This document shows, piece after piece, positions 9,292 through 17,979 of a DNA stretch of 64,000 nucleotides. Under the pieces are notes generated by a model. It worked only from the letters and a program-made list of their open reading frames with translations. It made no database searches and had not been told where the DNA came from. The position numbers and the translations under genes are program-made. The DNA lies in NCBI RefSeq assembly GCF_014283215.1, contig NZ_JACOMF010000018.1, positions 1 through 64,000 of the forward strand, written 5' to 3'. Position 1 is the first letter of the stretch; each line of letters starts with the position of its first letter. Source of the stretch: Siccirubricoccus deserti (lineage in GTDB: Bacteria > Pseudomonadota > Alphaproteobacteria > Acetobacterales > Acetobacteraceae).

Positions 9292-10293
9292 GATCCAGCT
9301 CTTGCGCTCCCCGGCATAGGCCGCGCCGGGGTTGCCGCTGACCGTCGTCCGCCACATCAGCCGCCGCTCGCGCGCCGCGTCAAACCAGGTCGCGGCATGC
9401 ACGGTGCAGCGGTTGTCCCAGACCACCAGGTCGCCGCGCGTCCATTCGTGGACGTAGACGAATTCCGGCCTTGTGGCATGCGCCATCAGCGCCTCCAGCA
9501 GCGCCCCGCCCTCGCCATGCGGGCCGGGCTCCATGCCGGCGATCGGCCCTTCCAGCCAATCCATCTGGCCGTATTCGCACATGTAGAGGGCGCGCCTGCC
9601 GGTCACCGGGTGCACCCGCACCAATGGCTGGCGCTGCGGCCGTTCATGCGGCGCCAGAACCCGCGGCGTCCCCCCCGCCAGCACCGCATCGCGCTTGCGG
9701 CCGGCGCCAGAGCTGATGTGCAGCCCCTCCAGCCCTTCGATCCGCGCCTTCATGGTGGGGGACAACGCCGCGTAGGCCGCGCTGGCATCGGCGAACAGCG
9801 TCTGACCCTGGCCCTGCGGCACCGGGATGACGGCGAGGAACAGCGAGACGTCGGGCGGCGGCCGGCGGTAGCTCTGGTCGGTGTGCCAGCCGCGGCGATG
9901 CGGGAATTGCACCGGCAGCCGGCCATCCGCGGTCAGCGGCGGGTCGGGCATCGGCGGCGGCTGGCGCAGGGCCGGCGGGGTGTTGGAGACGAGGAAAATC
10001 TCCGGCACCGTGGCATGCACCATGTTCGGCGCCATGCCGGTCTCGCGGTAATTCTCGACCTCGGGGCCGAACAGGCGGCTGAGCCGCAACAGCAGCTCGG
10101 GCGCCTCGGCCATCTCCTCCATGCCCGGCAACAGCAGCAGCCCGCCGCATTCGGCGAGGGCCTGGGGCAGCGCCGCGGGCTCGGCCTCGGCGGCACGCAC
10201 CACGGCGGCGGCACCGACCGCGCCGGTCGCGCGGAGGAGGCCGCCGAAATTCGCCCCCGCCAGGGGCCGGATGAGTTCGAAGCTGCCGCTCAT
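9280..10293 (-). CDS. TauD/TfdA family Fe(II)/2-oxoglutarate-dependent dioxygenase
   Basis: Non-heme iron dioxygenase of 337 residues. The iron facial triad is visible as His and Asp in RGWHTDQSY and the distal His in NRCTVHAATWFD; the 2-oxoglutarate-binding Arg is in RRLMWRTTV. The GQTLFADASAAYAAL segment is also typical of TauD/TfdA. Family members oxidise taurine, alkyl sulfates, phenoxyacetates and many other compounds; the substrate is unknown here. ATG 10293 is chosen because GGGGA lies at good spacing upstream, with 10308 as an alternative. The gene diverges from a flavin monooxygenase gene across a 200-base region holding a perfect dyad, which suggests shared control. Confidence 0.9.
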   Translation of the reverse strand: MSGSFELIRPLAGANFGGLLRATGAVGAAAVVRAAEAEPAALPQALAECGGLLLLPGMEEMAEAPELLLRLSRLFGPEVENYRETGMAPNMVHATVPEIFLVSNTPPALRQPPPMPDPPLTADGRLPVQFPHRRGWHTDQSYRRPPPDVSLFLAVIPVPQGQGQTLFADASAAYAALSPTMKARIEGLEGLHISSGAGRKRDAVLAGGTPRVLAPHERPQRQPLVRVHPVTGRRALYMCEYGQMDWLEGPIAGMEPGPHGEGGALLEALMAHATRPEFVYVHEWTRGDLVVWDNRCTVHAATWFDAARERRLMWRTTVSGNPGAAYAGERKSWIAAE

Positions 10294-10371
10294 CCGCTGA
10301 TTCCCCATGCTGCCGATCGCAGGCTATGCAACGGGTCTCGGCGCGGTCAACCCGGCGCAGGCCGCAGCATG

Positions 10372-10387
10372 GGTGCGGTTCCGCACC
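10372..10387. promoter_or_regulatory. Perfect dyad, probable operator between divergent oxygenase genes
   Basis: GGTGCGG-TT-CCGCACC, two 7-base arms separated by two bases, in the middle of the region between the divergent dioxygenase and flavin monooxygenase genes. A compact dyad of this size in a divergent promoter region is typical of a dimeric repressor or activator site. No regulator gene is adjacent, so the protein is unknown. Confidence 0.45.
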
Positions 10388-10492
10388 ATTCTGCCATCTG
10401 CGGGCAGCGGTGTTGATCTCGCGCTGGCGGCTGGACCGTGCGACCTTGGGTAGGCCACCACCCGCCCCCCCGAAACAGAAGACGGGAAACCA

Positions 10493-11995
10493 ATGTCCGA
10501 GATTGCAACCCTCACCCGCCCCGCCACCTCGAGGACCGAGCATGTCGACGTGCTGATCGTCGGCGCCGGCATCTCGGGCATCGGCGGCGCCTATCATCTG
10601 ACCCACCAGCGGCCCGGCACCAGCTACGTGGTGCTGGAATCGCAAGACAGCTTCGGCGGCACCTGGTGGACGCACAAGTATCCGGGCATCCGCTCCGACA
10701 GCGACCTCTACACCTTCGGCTATCGCTTCAAGCCCTGGACCGGCACGCCCATCGCGACGGCCGAGGAAATCCGCAAATACATGGGCGAGGTGATCGAGGA
10801 GAACGGGCTGGCGCCGCACATCCGCTACCACCACCGCATCGACCACGCAGCCTGGTCCTCGAAGGACAACCTCTGGACCATCGACGCCACCCGCACCGAC
10901 ACCGGCGAGGCGGTCCGCTTCACCACGAATTTCCTCTGGATGTGCCAGGGCTACTACCGCCATGCGGAGGGCTACACCCCGGACTGGCCGGGGATGGAGC
11001 GCTTCAAGGGCCGCATCGTCCATCCGCAGAGCTGGCCTGAAGATCTCGACTACACGGGCAAGAAGGTGATCGTCATCGGCTCCGGCGCCACCGCGGCCAC
11101 GGTCGTGCCGGCGATGGCGCCGACCGCCGGCCATGTCACCATGCTGCAGCGCTCGCCGACCTATTTCCGCACCGGCCGCAATGCCATCGAGATCGCCGAT
11201 GAGCTGCGCGCCCTCAAGATCGACGAAAGCTGGATCCATGAGATCGTCCGGCGGAAGATCCTGCACGACCAGGCGGTCTTCACCCGCCGCACCTTCGACG
11301 AACCGGAGGTGGTGCGGCAGGAGCTGCTGAACAACGTCCGCAGCTATCTCGGCCCGGACTACGACGTGGCGACACATTTCACCCCGGGCTACCGGCCTTG
11401 GCGGCAGCGCCTCGCCTTCATCCCGGACGGCGATCTGTTCCAGGGCATCGCCTCCGGCAAGGCCTCGGTCGTCACCGATGAGATCGAGCATTTCGACGAG
11501 GCGGGCATCCAGCTGAAGTCCGGCAAACATCTGGCGGCCGACATCATCGTGACCGCCACCGGCTTCCACCTGAACGTGCTGGGCGACATCGCCTTCGAGA
11601 TCGATGGCAAGCCGCTGGACTTCCATGAAACCGTCACCTACCGCGGCATGATGTTCACCGGCATGCCGAACATGGTGTGGGTGTTCGGCTATTTCCGCGC
11701 CAGCTGGACGCTTCGGGCCGATCTGGTCGGCGATTTCGTCTGCCGGCTGCTCGGCCATATGGAGTCGCGCGGGGCGAAGCGGGTCGAGGTGGCGCTGCGG
11801 CCGGAGGACAAGGACATGCCGCTGCTGCCCTGGATCGACCCGGAGAATTTCAACCCGGGCTACCTGATGCGCGGCATGCACCTGCTGCCGAAGCGCGGCG
11901 ACAAGCCGGAATGGCAGCACAACCAGGATTACTGGTCCGAGAAGGACGCCTTCCCGGCCATCGACCTCGACGACGCCGCCTTCGTCTATCGCTGA
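10493..11995 (+). CDS. Flavin-containing monooxygenase, Baeyer-Villiger/EtaA-like
   Basis: FAD- and NADPH-dependent monooxygenase of 500 residues. The N-terminal FAD Rossmann motif is VGAGISGIG (near 22-30). It is followed by GGTWWTHKYPGIRSDSDLYT, the aromatic-rich segment of Baeyer-Villiger and EtaA enzymes. The fingerprint FKGRIVHPQSWPE fits FxGxxxHxxxW, and a second nucleotide motif VIGSGATAAT binds NADPH. Relatives oxidise ketones, thioamides or amines. A GACGGGAAA stretch precedes the ATG. It is the first gene of a run that continues with a DDAH-like hydrolase, although a hairpin lies between the two. Confidence 0.92.
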   Translation: MSEIATLTRPATSRTEHVDVLIVGAGISGIGGAYHLTHQRPGTSYVVLESQDSFGGTWWTHKYPGIRSDSDLYTFGYRFKPWTGTPIATAEEIRKYMGEVIEENGLAPHIRYHHRIDHAAWSSKDNLWTIDATRTDTGEAVRFTTNFLWMCQGYYRHAEGYTPDWPGMERFKGRIVHPQSWPEDLDYTGKKVIVIGSGATAATVVPAMAPTAGHVTMLQRSPTYFRTGRNAIEIADELRALKIDESWIHEIVRRKILHDQAVFTRRTFDEPEVVRQELLNNVRSYLGPDYDVATHFTPGYRPWRQRLAFIPDGDLFQGIASGKASVVTDEIEHFDEAGIQLKSGKHLAADIIVTATGFHLNVLGDIAFEIDGKPLDFHETVTYRGMMFTGMPNMVWVFGYFRASWTLRADLVGDFVCRLLGHMESRGAKRVEVALRPEDKDMPLLPWIDPENFNPGYLMRGMHLLPKRGDKPEWQHNQDYWSEKDAFPAIDLDDAAFVYR

Positions 11996-12005
11996 GCCGG
12001 GGGGG

Positions 12006-12028
12006 CGCGGCCGGAACGGCCGGTCGCG
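12006..12028 (+). terminator. Hairpin between monooxygenase and DDAH-like genes
   Basis: CGCGGCCG-GAA-CGGCCG-gt-CGCG, an 8-bp GC stem with a 2-base bulge, starting 11 bases after the monooxygenase stop. It may attenuate read-through or separate transcript stability between the two genes. It has no U-tract. Confidence 0.35.
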
Positions 12029-12074
12029 TCCTCGGATGCTGGACGCCGCGCGCCGGGCGCGGCAGGCTCGTACC

Positions 12075-12941
12075 ATGCCCGACTGGACCGTGGCCTCGGA
12101 AACCGGCCCGCTGACCGATGTGCTGGTCTGCGCCCCCGACCACTACCGCTGGATCCCGACCAATACCATCGCCCGCCGCACCCTGGCGGCGGGCGGCCAG
12201 CCCGATCTGCAGGGGCTGCAGGCGCAGCACCGTGAGCTGGTGCAGGCGCTGGGGCAGGGCGGCACGAGGGTCCACCACCTGCCGCCCGAGCCGCACCTGC
12301 CCTACATGGCCTATACGCGGGACAGCGTGGTGGTGACCCATCGCGGCCCGGTGCTGTGCCAGCTCGAACGGCCGCAGCGGCGCGGCGAATATGCCCCGCT
12401 GCTGGACTGGCATGCGGCGCAGGGCTCGGGATTCTGGCGCAAATCCTCGACCGGGACGCTGGAGGGCGGCGATGTCCATATCCTCCGCCCCGGCCTGGCC
12501 CTAATCGGCGCCAGCGGTGGCCGCACCGACATGGCCGGGGCCGAACAGCTTGCCGGCTGGCTGCGCGCCGAGGGCTGGGAGGTGCGGATCGAAGGCTTCG
12601 ACGAGCATTTCCTCCACCTCGATGTGCTGTTCTGCATGGCCGCCCCCGGCCTCGCCGTCGCCTGCCTCGACGTGCTGCCGGAGGCGTTCGCCGGATGGCT
12701 CTCGGCATCCGGCATCCGCTGCCTGCCCGTCCCGTACCGGGAGGCAATGAACCTCGGCTGCAACATCCTTTCCCTCGGCGGCGGGCGCGTGATATCCGCC
12801 CGGGAAAGTCAGAGGCTGAATGCCGCCTTGCGGGCGGAGGGGCTGGTGGTGCTCGACCCCGCGCTCTCGCTGTTCACCGCCGGCGGCGGCGGCCCGCATT
12901 GCTTGACCTGCCCGCTGCGGCGGGAGGAGGCCGCCCGATGA
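12075..12941 (+). CDS. Dimethylarginine dimethylaminohydrolase/arginine deiminase-like hydrolase
   Basis: Amidinotransferase-superfamily (pentein fold) enzyme of 288 residues. The expected pieces are present in order: the substrate-Asp loop TRDSVVV, EGGDVHIL, the catalytic His in DEHFLHLDV, NLGCNILSL, and a C-terminal nucleophilic Cys in GGGGPHCLTC. Enzymes of this type hydrolyse the guanidinium group of arginine or methylated arginines to a ureido group plus an amine. The exact guanidine substrate cannot be read from the sequence. Its stop is followed by a 21-codon frame that ends on the start of the GlcD-like gene, so the two are probably translationally coupled. Confidence 0.85.
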   Translation: MPDWTVASETGPLTDVLVCAPDHYRWIPTNTIARRTLAAGGQPDLQGLQAQHRELVQALGQGGTRVHHLPPEPHLPYMAYTRDSVVVTHRGPVLCQLERPQRRGEYAPLLDWHAAQGSGFWRKSSTGTLEGGDVHILRPGLALIGASGGRTDMAGAEQLAGWLRAEGWEVRIEGFDEHFLHLDVLFCMAAPGLAVACLDVLPEAFAGWLSASGIRCLPVPYREAMNLGCNILSLGGGRVISARESQRLNAALRAEGLVVLDPALSLFTAGGGGPHCLTCPLRREEAAR

Positions 12942-13003
12942 CCGGAGGGCACGTCGTGCCCGCAGGTCTGAATTGGCCGGCCAGGATGGAGGAAACCGCG
13001 TGA
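12938..13003 (+). CDS. Possible 21-codon coupling micro-ORF
   Basis: An ATG overlaps the stop of the DDAH-like gene (ATGA at 12938-12941). The frame runs 21 codons and ends in a TGA that overlaps the GTG start of the next gene (GTGA at 13000-13003). No function is evident in the peptide. It may only carry ribosomes from one gene to the next. The GGAGG box of the GlcD-like gene lies within it. The arrangement could also be chance. Confidence 0.3.
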   Translation: MTGGHVVPAGLNWPARMEETA

Positions 13004-14394
13004 ACACCCTCGCCCCGCGTCCCGTGGACGCCGTGATCGCTGCCGCCCGGGCCTTCCTCGGCGACCGCCTCTCCACCGCCCAGGCGATCCGCGAGCAGCA
13101 CAGCCGCGGCGAGGACCAGACCGCGCCGACCCTGCCCGACGCCGTCGCCTATGTGGAGACGACCGAGGAGGTCAGTCGCATCCTCGCCCTCTGCAACCAG
13201 CATGGCGTGCCGCTGGTGGCCTTCGGCGCCGGCACCAGCCTGGAAGGCCATGTGAACCCGGTGCGGCGCGGCATCTCGCTCGACCTCTCGCGCATGACCA
13301 GCATCCTCGAGGTCAATGCCGAGGACATGGACTGCCTGATCGAGCCGGGGGTGACGCGGCAGCAGCTCAACGACTACCTGCGGGACCAGGGCATGTTCTT
13401 CCCGGTGGACCCCGGCAGCGTGTGCACCATCGGCGGCATGTGCGCGACCCGGGCCAGCGGCACCAACGCCGTCCGCTACGGCACCATCCGCGAGAATGTG
13501 CTGGGGCTGGAGGTGGTGCTGGCCGACGGCCGCGTCATCCAGACCGGCGGCCGGTCGCGCAAGGCGGCGAATGGCTACGACCTGACCCGGCTGTTCATCG
13601 GCAGCGAGGGCACGCTCGGCATCATCACCCGCGTCCGGCTGCGGCTGCATGGCATCCCGGAGGCGCAATCCGCCGCGGTCTGCCAGTTCCCCGACCTGGC
13701 AGCGGCGGTGAACACCACCATCGTCACCATGCAATCCGGCATTCCGGTCGCCCGGATCGAGCTGCTGGACGCCGACCAGATGCGGGCCTGCATCAGATAC
13801 TCGAAGCTCGAAGGCTACCGCGCGACGCCGACGCTCTTCCTCGAATTCCATGGCACCGAGGCCGGAGTGCGGGAACAGGCGGAGGCGGTGGAGGCCATCG
13901 CCCTCGACCATGGCGGCGAGGGTTTTGCCTGGGCGACCGACGCCGAAGCTCGTTCCCGGCTGTGGAAGGCCCGGCACGACGCCTATTGGGCGGCGGTGAA
14001 CCTCATCCCCGGCCACCGCGGCATCACCACCGATGTCTGCGTGCCGATCTCCCGCCTCGCCGAAGCCATCGTCGGCGCCAAGGCGGATGCCGATGCCTTG
14101 GGCCAGACCACCTGCATCGTCGGCCATGTCGGCGACGGCAATTTCCATCAGGTGATCCTGTTCGACCCCAACGACCCGGCGGCGCTGGAGCGCGCCTGGG
14201 AACTGGACCGGAAGATTGTCGCGCGTGGCCTGGCGCTCGGCGGCACCTGCTCGGGCGAGCATGGCGTCGGCCTCGGCAAGCGCGAATTCCTGGAACAGGA
14301 ACATGGCGCCGAGGCGCTGGCGCTGATGCGGACCATCAAATCCGGCTTCGACCCGAAGGGCATCCTGAACCCGGGGAAGATCTTCCGGAACTGA
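13000..14394 (+). CDS. FAD-binding D-lactate/glycolate dehydrogenase-like oxidase (GlcD family)
   Basis: FAD-linked oxidase of 464 residues, the usual length for D-lactate dehydrogenase (cytochrome)/GlcD enzymes. The PP-loop FAD-binding segment LVAFGAGTSLEGHVNP lies near 75-90, followed by DPGSVCTIGGMCATRASGTN. The C-terminal half carries HVGDGNFHQVILFDP and CSGEHGVGLGKREFL, which hold the active-site histidines. It transfers electrons from a 2-hydroxy acid to the respiratory chain. The GTG at 13000 is preferred because GGAGG lies 7 bases upstream. The MFS gene follows after 7 bases, pointing to uptake of the same acid. The precise hydroxy acid is unknown. Confidence 0.92.
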   Translation: MNTLAPRPVDAVIAAARAFLGDRLSTAQAIREQHSRGEDQTAPTLPDAVAYVETTEEVSRILALCNQHGVPLVAFGAGTSLEGHVNPVRRGISLDLSRMTSILEVNAEDMDCLIEPGVTRQQLNDYLRDQGMFFPVDPGSVCTIGGMCATRASGTNAVRYGTIRENVLGLEVVLADGRVIQTGGRSRKAANGYDLTRLFIGSEGTLGIITRVRLRLHGIPEAQSAAVCQFPDLAAAVNTTIVTMQSGIPVARIELLDADQMRACIRYSKLEGYRATPTLFLEFHGTEAGVREQAEAVEAIALDHGGEGFAWATDAEARSRLWKARHDAYWAAVNLIPGHRGITTDVCVPISRLAEAIVGAKADADALGQTTCIVGHVGDGNFHQVILFDPNDPAALERAWELDRKIVARGLALGGTCSGEHGVGLGKREFLEQEHGAEALALMRTIKSGFDPKGILNPGKIFRN

Positions 14395-14401
14395 ACTGAC
14401 G

Positions 14402-15643
14402 ATGCCGCGTCGGGAGGAAACGGTGCCGCACGGCGGCGGCTATGCGGTGCCGATCCTGGCGCTGACCCTTGGCCATGTCTTTTCCAATGCCGTCCGCACC
14501 ATCCCTGCCCTGGCCGCCGATGTGCTGCAGCGCGACCTGGGGCTGACCGCGGAGGGGCTCGGGCTACTGACCGGGGTGTTTCCTCTCGTCTTCGCCCTCG
14601 GGATGGTGCCGGTCGGCGTCGGGCTGGACCGCTTCGGGGTGCGACGCACCTCGCTCTGCGTGCTGCTGGTCGCCATCTGCGGCGCGGTGCTGGCGGCGCT
14701 GGCGCCGGGCGTGCCTGCCATGCTGGTGGCCCAGGCGCTGCTCGGCTTCGGCTGCTCCGGGATGCTGATGTGCCCGATGACCTATGCGGTGCGGGCGGTG
14801 CCGCCGGCGCGCTTCGTCATCTGGTCCGGGGTGATCCTGACGCTCGGCAATTCTGGCCTGCTGCTCTCGGCCAGCCCGCTCGCCTGGCTGGTGGAATGGC
14901 AGGGCTGGCGGGCCGGCTTCTGGGCCTCGGCCGGGCTGGCGGTGCTGGTCTTCCTGGCGGTGACGCTGACGGTGCGCCAGCCGCCGCCGAAGCGCGGCGC
15001 GCCGGCGAGCCTGTGGGAGGATGCCAGGGCGGTGCTGACCATGGCCGCGTCCCGGCCGCTGCGGCCGATGATGGTCATCGCCTTCGCCAGCTTCGCCGTG
15101 ATGTTCGGCGTCCGCGGCCTGTGGGGCGGCCCCTGGCTGATGGAGGTGAAGGGGCTGAGCCGGATCGAGGCCGGCAACATCCTGCTCGGCTTCGCCGTGG
15201 CGATGACGGTGGCGCCGCTGACCTGCAGCTGGATCGGCCGGGCGCTCGGCCGGCCGGCGCTGCTGCTGGCCGGCAGCCATTACGCCGCGGCCTTCATCGT
15301 GCTGGCGGTGATCGGTGGCGGGCCGGGCGGGGTGCTCTCGGCGGCGGCCGGGCTGCCGATGCTGCCGGTGACCTGGGATACGGTGCTGTTCATCCTGCTC
15401 GGCTTCATCATCTCCTTCCAGGCCCTGACCTTCGACATGGTGCGGAGGGTGGTGCCGCCGGAGGCGACCGGGCGGGCGCTGTCGGCGCAGAACATCTCCT
15501 TCTTCGGCGGCGCGGCGGTGCTGCAGGTGGTCTCCGGCCTGGCCGCCGCCTGGGGCGGGCCGGCGGCGGCGCTCGCCTGCTTCGCCGTGGCGCTGCTACT
15601 CTGCACCAGCGGCTTCCTGCTGTTGCGACGCCGCGCTTGCTGA
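14402..15643 (+). CDS. MFS transporter, 12 transmembrane helices
   Basis: Major facilitator superfamily carrier of 413 residues. The hydrophobic pattern fits two six-helix halves with a central basic loop (TVRQPPPKRG). The loop-2-like motif GLDRFGVRRTSLCV matches the MFS signature G-x3-D-R-x-G-R-R. Given the neighbouring GlcD-like oxidase (7-base gap) and the amidinohydrolase, it may bring in a hydroxy acid or a nitrogen compound. This is inference; nothing in the sequence identifies the substrate. The stress-protein gene follows after 10 bases. Confidence 0.88.
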   Translation: MPRREETVPHGGGYAVPILALTLGHVFSNAVRTIPALAADVLQRDLGLTAEGLGLLTGVFPLVFALGMVPVGVGLDRFGVRRTSLCVLLVAICGAVLAALAPGVPAMLVAQALLGFGCSGMLMCPMTYAVRAVPPARFVIWSGVILTLGNSGLLLSASPLAWLVEWQGWRAGFWASAGLAVLVFLAVTLTVRQPPPKRGAPASLWEDARAVLTMAASRPLRPMMVIAFASFAVMFGVRGLWGGPWLMEVKGLSRIEAGNILLGFAVAMTVAPLTCSWIGRALGRPALLLAGSHYAAAFIVLAVIGGGPGGVLSAAAGLPMLPVTWDTVLFILLGFIISFQALTFDMVRRVVPPEATGRALSAQNISFFGGAAVLQVVSGLAAAWGGPAAALACFAVALLLCTSGFLLLRRRAC

Positions 15644-15653
15644 AAGGACCATC

Positions 15654-16484
15654 ATGCTGGGCAGCATCCTGGTGGCGCTGGACGACACGCCCGGTGCCGT
15701 GGCGGCACGCGGCATGGCGATCGCCCTTGCCCGCCGCAGCGGCGCGGCGCTGACCCTCGCCGCCGTGCTTGACCGGCCGCATACCCGGGACGCCCACGAG
15801 CCGGTACCGGTCGGCGGCGCCGCCTTCGCCGAACGCCGCAACGCCGCGCTCGCGGCCCGGCTGGAGGCCGAGGCGGCAGCGGCGCTCGGCGCCGCCCGTG
15901 CCGCCTGCGGCGACCTGCCTCATGCGGTGCTGAGCCTGGAGGATGCGCCGGAGGCGGCGCTGCTGCGGGCCGGCGCGGCGCATGACCTGATCGTGCTCGG
16001 TCGCGACAGCACCCTGGGCCAGGAAGAGGCGGAGGATGGGTTCGCCCCGGTGATTGAGGCGCTGCTGAAGGACGGCCCGCGGCCGCTGCTGGTGGTGCCA
16101 CCGGGCGCCCCGGCCGAGGGCGGCGTCCTGATCGGCTATGATGGCTCCCTGCCCGCCCAGCGGGCGCTGCAGAGCTTCGCCCTGCTTGGCCTGGCGGATG
16201 GCAGGGCGGTGAAGCTGCTGGCGACCAGCCCGGAGCGGGCGGAGGCGGCGCGGCTGACCACCGAGGGCGCCGCCTACCTGCGCCACCATGGGGTGGCGGT
16301 GACGGAACGCGCGGTGACTGGCAACCATCCCGCCGAGCTCCTGCTGGCCGAGGCAGCCGACCTGCCGGCCCGGCTGCTGGTCATGGGAGCTTTCGGCAAG
16401 ACCGGGTTGCGCGCCCTGCTGCTCGGCACCACGACGCAGCGCCTGCTGCGGGAAGCGCCCTGCGCGGTTTTCGTGCAGCATTGA
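15654..16484 (+). CDS. Universal stress protein with two tandem UspA domains
   Basis: 276-residue protein built of two UspA folds. The first starts SILVALDDTP. The second starts GGVLIGYDGSLPAQRAL and ends in the nucleotide motif G-x2-G-x9-G-T within MGAFGKTGLRALLLGTTT. The first domain has only a weak version of this motif, so ATP is probably bound by the second. It is the last gene of the run that begins at 10493 or 12075, and a clean AAAGGA box precedes the ATG. A stress or energy-sensing role is inferred from the family. Confidence 0.9.
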   Translation: MLGSILVALDDTPGAVAARGMAIALARRSGAALTLAAVLDRPHTRDAHEPVPVGGAAFAERRNAALAARLEAEAAAALGAARAACGDLPHAVLSLEDAPEAALLRAGAAHDLIVLGRDSTLGQEEAEDGFAPVIEALLKDGPRPLLVVPPGAPAEGGVLIGYDGSLPAQRALQSFALLGLADGRAVKLLATSPERAEAARLTTEGAAYLRHHGVAVTERAVTGNHPAELLLAEAADLPARLLVMGAFGKTGLRALLLGTTTQRLLREAPCAVFVQH

Positions 16485-16785
16485 GCGATGGTGATCGGCC
16501 AGGGTGGGGAGGCGCAGCGCCGGCCGATACCGCCGCAGCCCGGCCTGAATGCAACCTTGGCCGCATCCCATGAGGAGGCTGGAGTGGACCGGCGTTCAGA
16601 GGTGGACGCAATCCGCCATGGCGCAGCGCGCTTTCCGCAGCCTGAACTGGCCTGCCGCCTGGAGAACAGGTAATTCGTTTACGAGTGCTTGCCATCAAAG
16701 TCGGTTGGGGCCAAATCGTTCTCGCTATCTTTCGCAGTGCACAATGCGCCGCGTGGGCCCATGCCGCCCTAATCGGAACAATCCC
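16485..16785 (+). promoter_or_regulatory. Non-coding leader region of the RND efflux genes
   Basis: About 300 bases without a supportable gene. A short frame from 16488 has no recognisable features. The right part (16675-16740) is locally AT-richer and is where a promoter for the efflux operon would be expected. I could not fix -35/-10 boxes with confidence, and no TetR-type regulator gene is adjacent. Confidence 0.35.
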
Positions 16786-17973
16786 ATGCACCGTCCGGCT
16801 ACCTTCGCCCTGCTTCTGCTGCTCGCCACGGGGCCGACCGCAGGGTCTGCACAGGCCCAGTTCGGGCCGCAGGGTCCACCCGCAGTCGGTGTCATCAAGG
16901 CGGAACGCCGGCCGGTGACGGAAAGCGTCGAGTTCGTCGGTCGCATCGAGGCGGTGAACCGCGTCGAGATCCGCGCCCGCGTCACCGGCTTCCTGCAGGA
17001 ACGCCTGTTCCAGGAAGGCCAGGAGGTGACGGCCGGCGAGGTCCTGTTCCGTATTGAGAAGCCGCCCTTCGAGGCATCTCTGGAACAGGCTCGCGCCAAT
17101 GTCGCCTCCGCCCAGGCGACGCTCGAGAATGCCCGCGTCTCCCTCGCCCGCGCGCGGGAGCTGCAGCAGACCGGCGCCGGCACCCGTGTCGCGCTCGACA
17201 ACGCACAGGCGCAGGAGCGCACGGCCAACGCCGGGCTGCTCGCTGCCCAGGCGCAGGCGCGTACCGCCGAGATCAACCTCGGCTACACCGACATCATCGC
17301 GCCGATCGACGGCAAGATCGGCCGTGCGACCTACACACCGGGTAATGTCGTCTCCCCTACCCTGACCGAGCCGTTGGCGACCATCGTCAGCCAGGACCCG
17401 ATGCGCGTCGCCTTCACCGTCTCCGCCCGCGCCGGGGTCGAGCTGCGCAACCGTTACGAGAGTCGCGGCGGAGTGAATGCGGTGCGGATCCGGATCCGGC
17501 TGACGGACGGGCGGGTCTACGGGCAGTCCGGGCAGATCGACTTCATCGACACCCAGATCGATCGCAACACCGACAGCCTGCTGATCCGCGCCCTGATGCC
17601 GAACCCACGGCGCGACGGCGTCCAGGCCGGCGCCGGCGACCGCGAGCTGATCGACGGGCAGTTCGTCACCGTCTCGGTTGAGGGGGTGGAGCCGGTGCAG
17701 GCCATCGTGCTGCCGCGCGCCGCGGTGCTGCAGGACCAGGGCGGCAACTACGTGCTGGTGGTGGCGGCGGAGAACCAGGCGCAGCGCCGCTCGGTGCGGC
17801 TCGGCCAGACGTTGAACGACCAGGTGGTGATCGAGAATGGCCTTGAGGGTGGCGAGACCGTCATCAGCGAGGGGCTGCAGCGGGTTCGCCCCGGCCAGCC
17901 GGTGAACCCCGGCCCGGCCGGACAGCCGCCACGGCCACCGGCGGGTGCCGCCGCACCCGGCCGGCAGGGCTGA
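16786..17973 (+). CDS. RND efflux periplasmic adaptor (membrane fusion protein)
   Basis: Adaptor subunit of 395 residues linking the inner-membrane pump to an outer-membrane channel. Residues 1-25 form a Sec signal peptide ending AGSAQAQ without a lipobox Cys, so it is not predicted to be a lipoprotein. The barrel-sandwich half motif EIRARVTGFLQERLFQEGQEV is followed by an alpha-hairpin (EQARANVASAQATLENAR) and the return strand GYTDIIAPIDGKIGRA. The tail is rich in Pro, Gly and Ala. It lies 6 bases before the pump gene. No outer-membrane TolC-like gene follows, so the channel is supplied from elsewhere. Confidence 0.94.
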   Translation: MHRPATFALLLLLATGPTAGSAQAQFGPQGPPAVGVIKAERRPVTESVEFVGRIEAVNRVEIRARVTGFLQERLFQEGQEVTAGEVLFRIEKPPFEASLEQARANVASAQATLENARVSLARARELQQTGAGTRVALDNAQAQERTANAGLLAAQAQARTAEINLGYTDIIAPIDGKIGRATYTPGNVVSPTLTEPLATIVSQDPMRVAFTVSARAGVELRNRYESRGGVNAVRIRIRLTDGRVYGQSGQIDFIDTQIDRNTDSLLIRALMPNPRRDGVQAGAGDRELIDGQFVTVSVEGVEPVQAIVLPRAAVLQDQGGNYVLVVAAENQAQRRSVRLGQTLNDQVVIENGLEGGETVISEGLQRVRPGQPVNPGPAGQPPRPPAGAAAPGRQG

Positions 17974-17979
17974 CCCGGC

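Noticed and set aside
9644-12076. 810-codon minus-strand frame over the dioxygenase and monooxygenase genes
   Set aside because: It crosses two real genes in wrong frames and shows no conserved motif.
16488-16673. 61-codon frame upstream of the RND adaptor
   Set aside because: No ribosome site, no hydrophobic or conserved segment; better explained as leader DNA.
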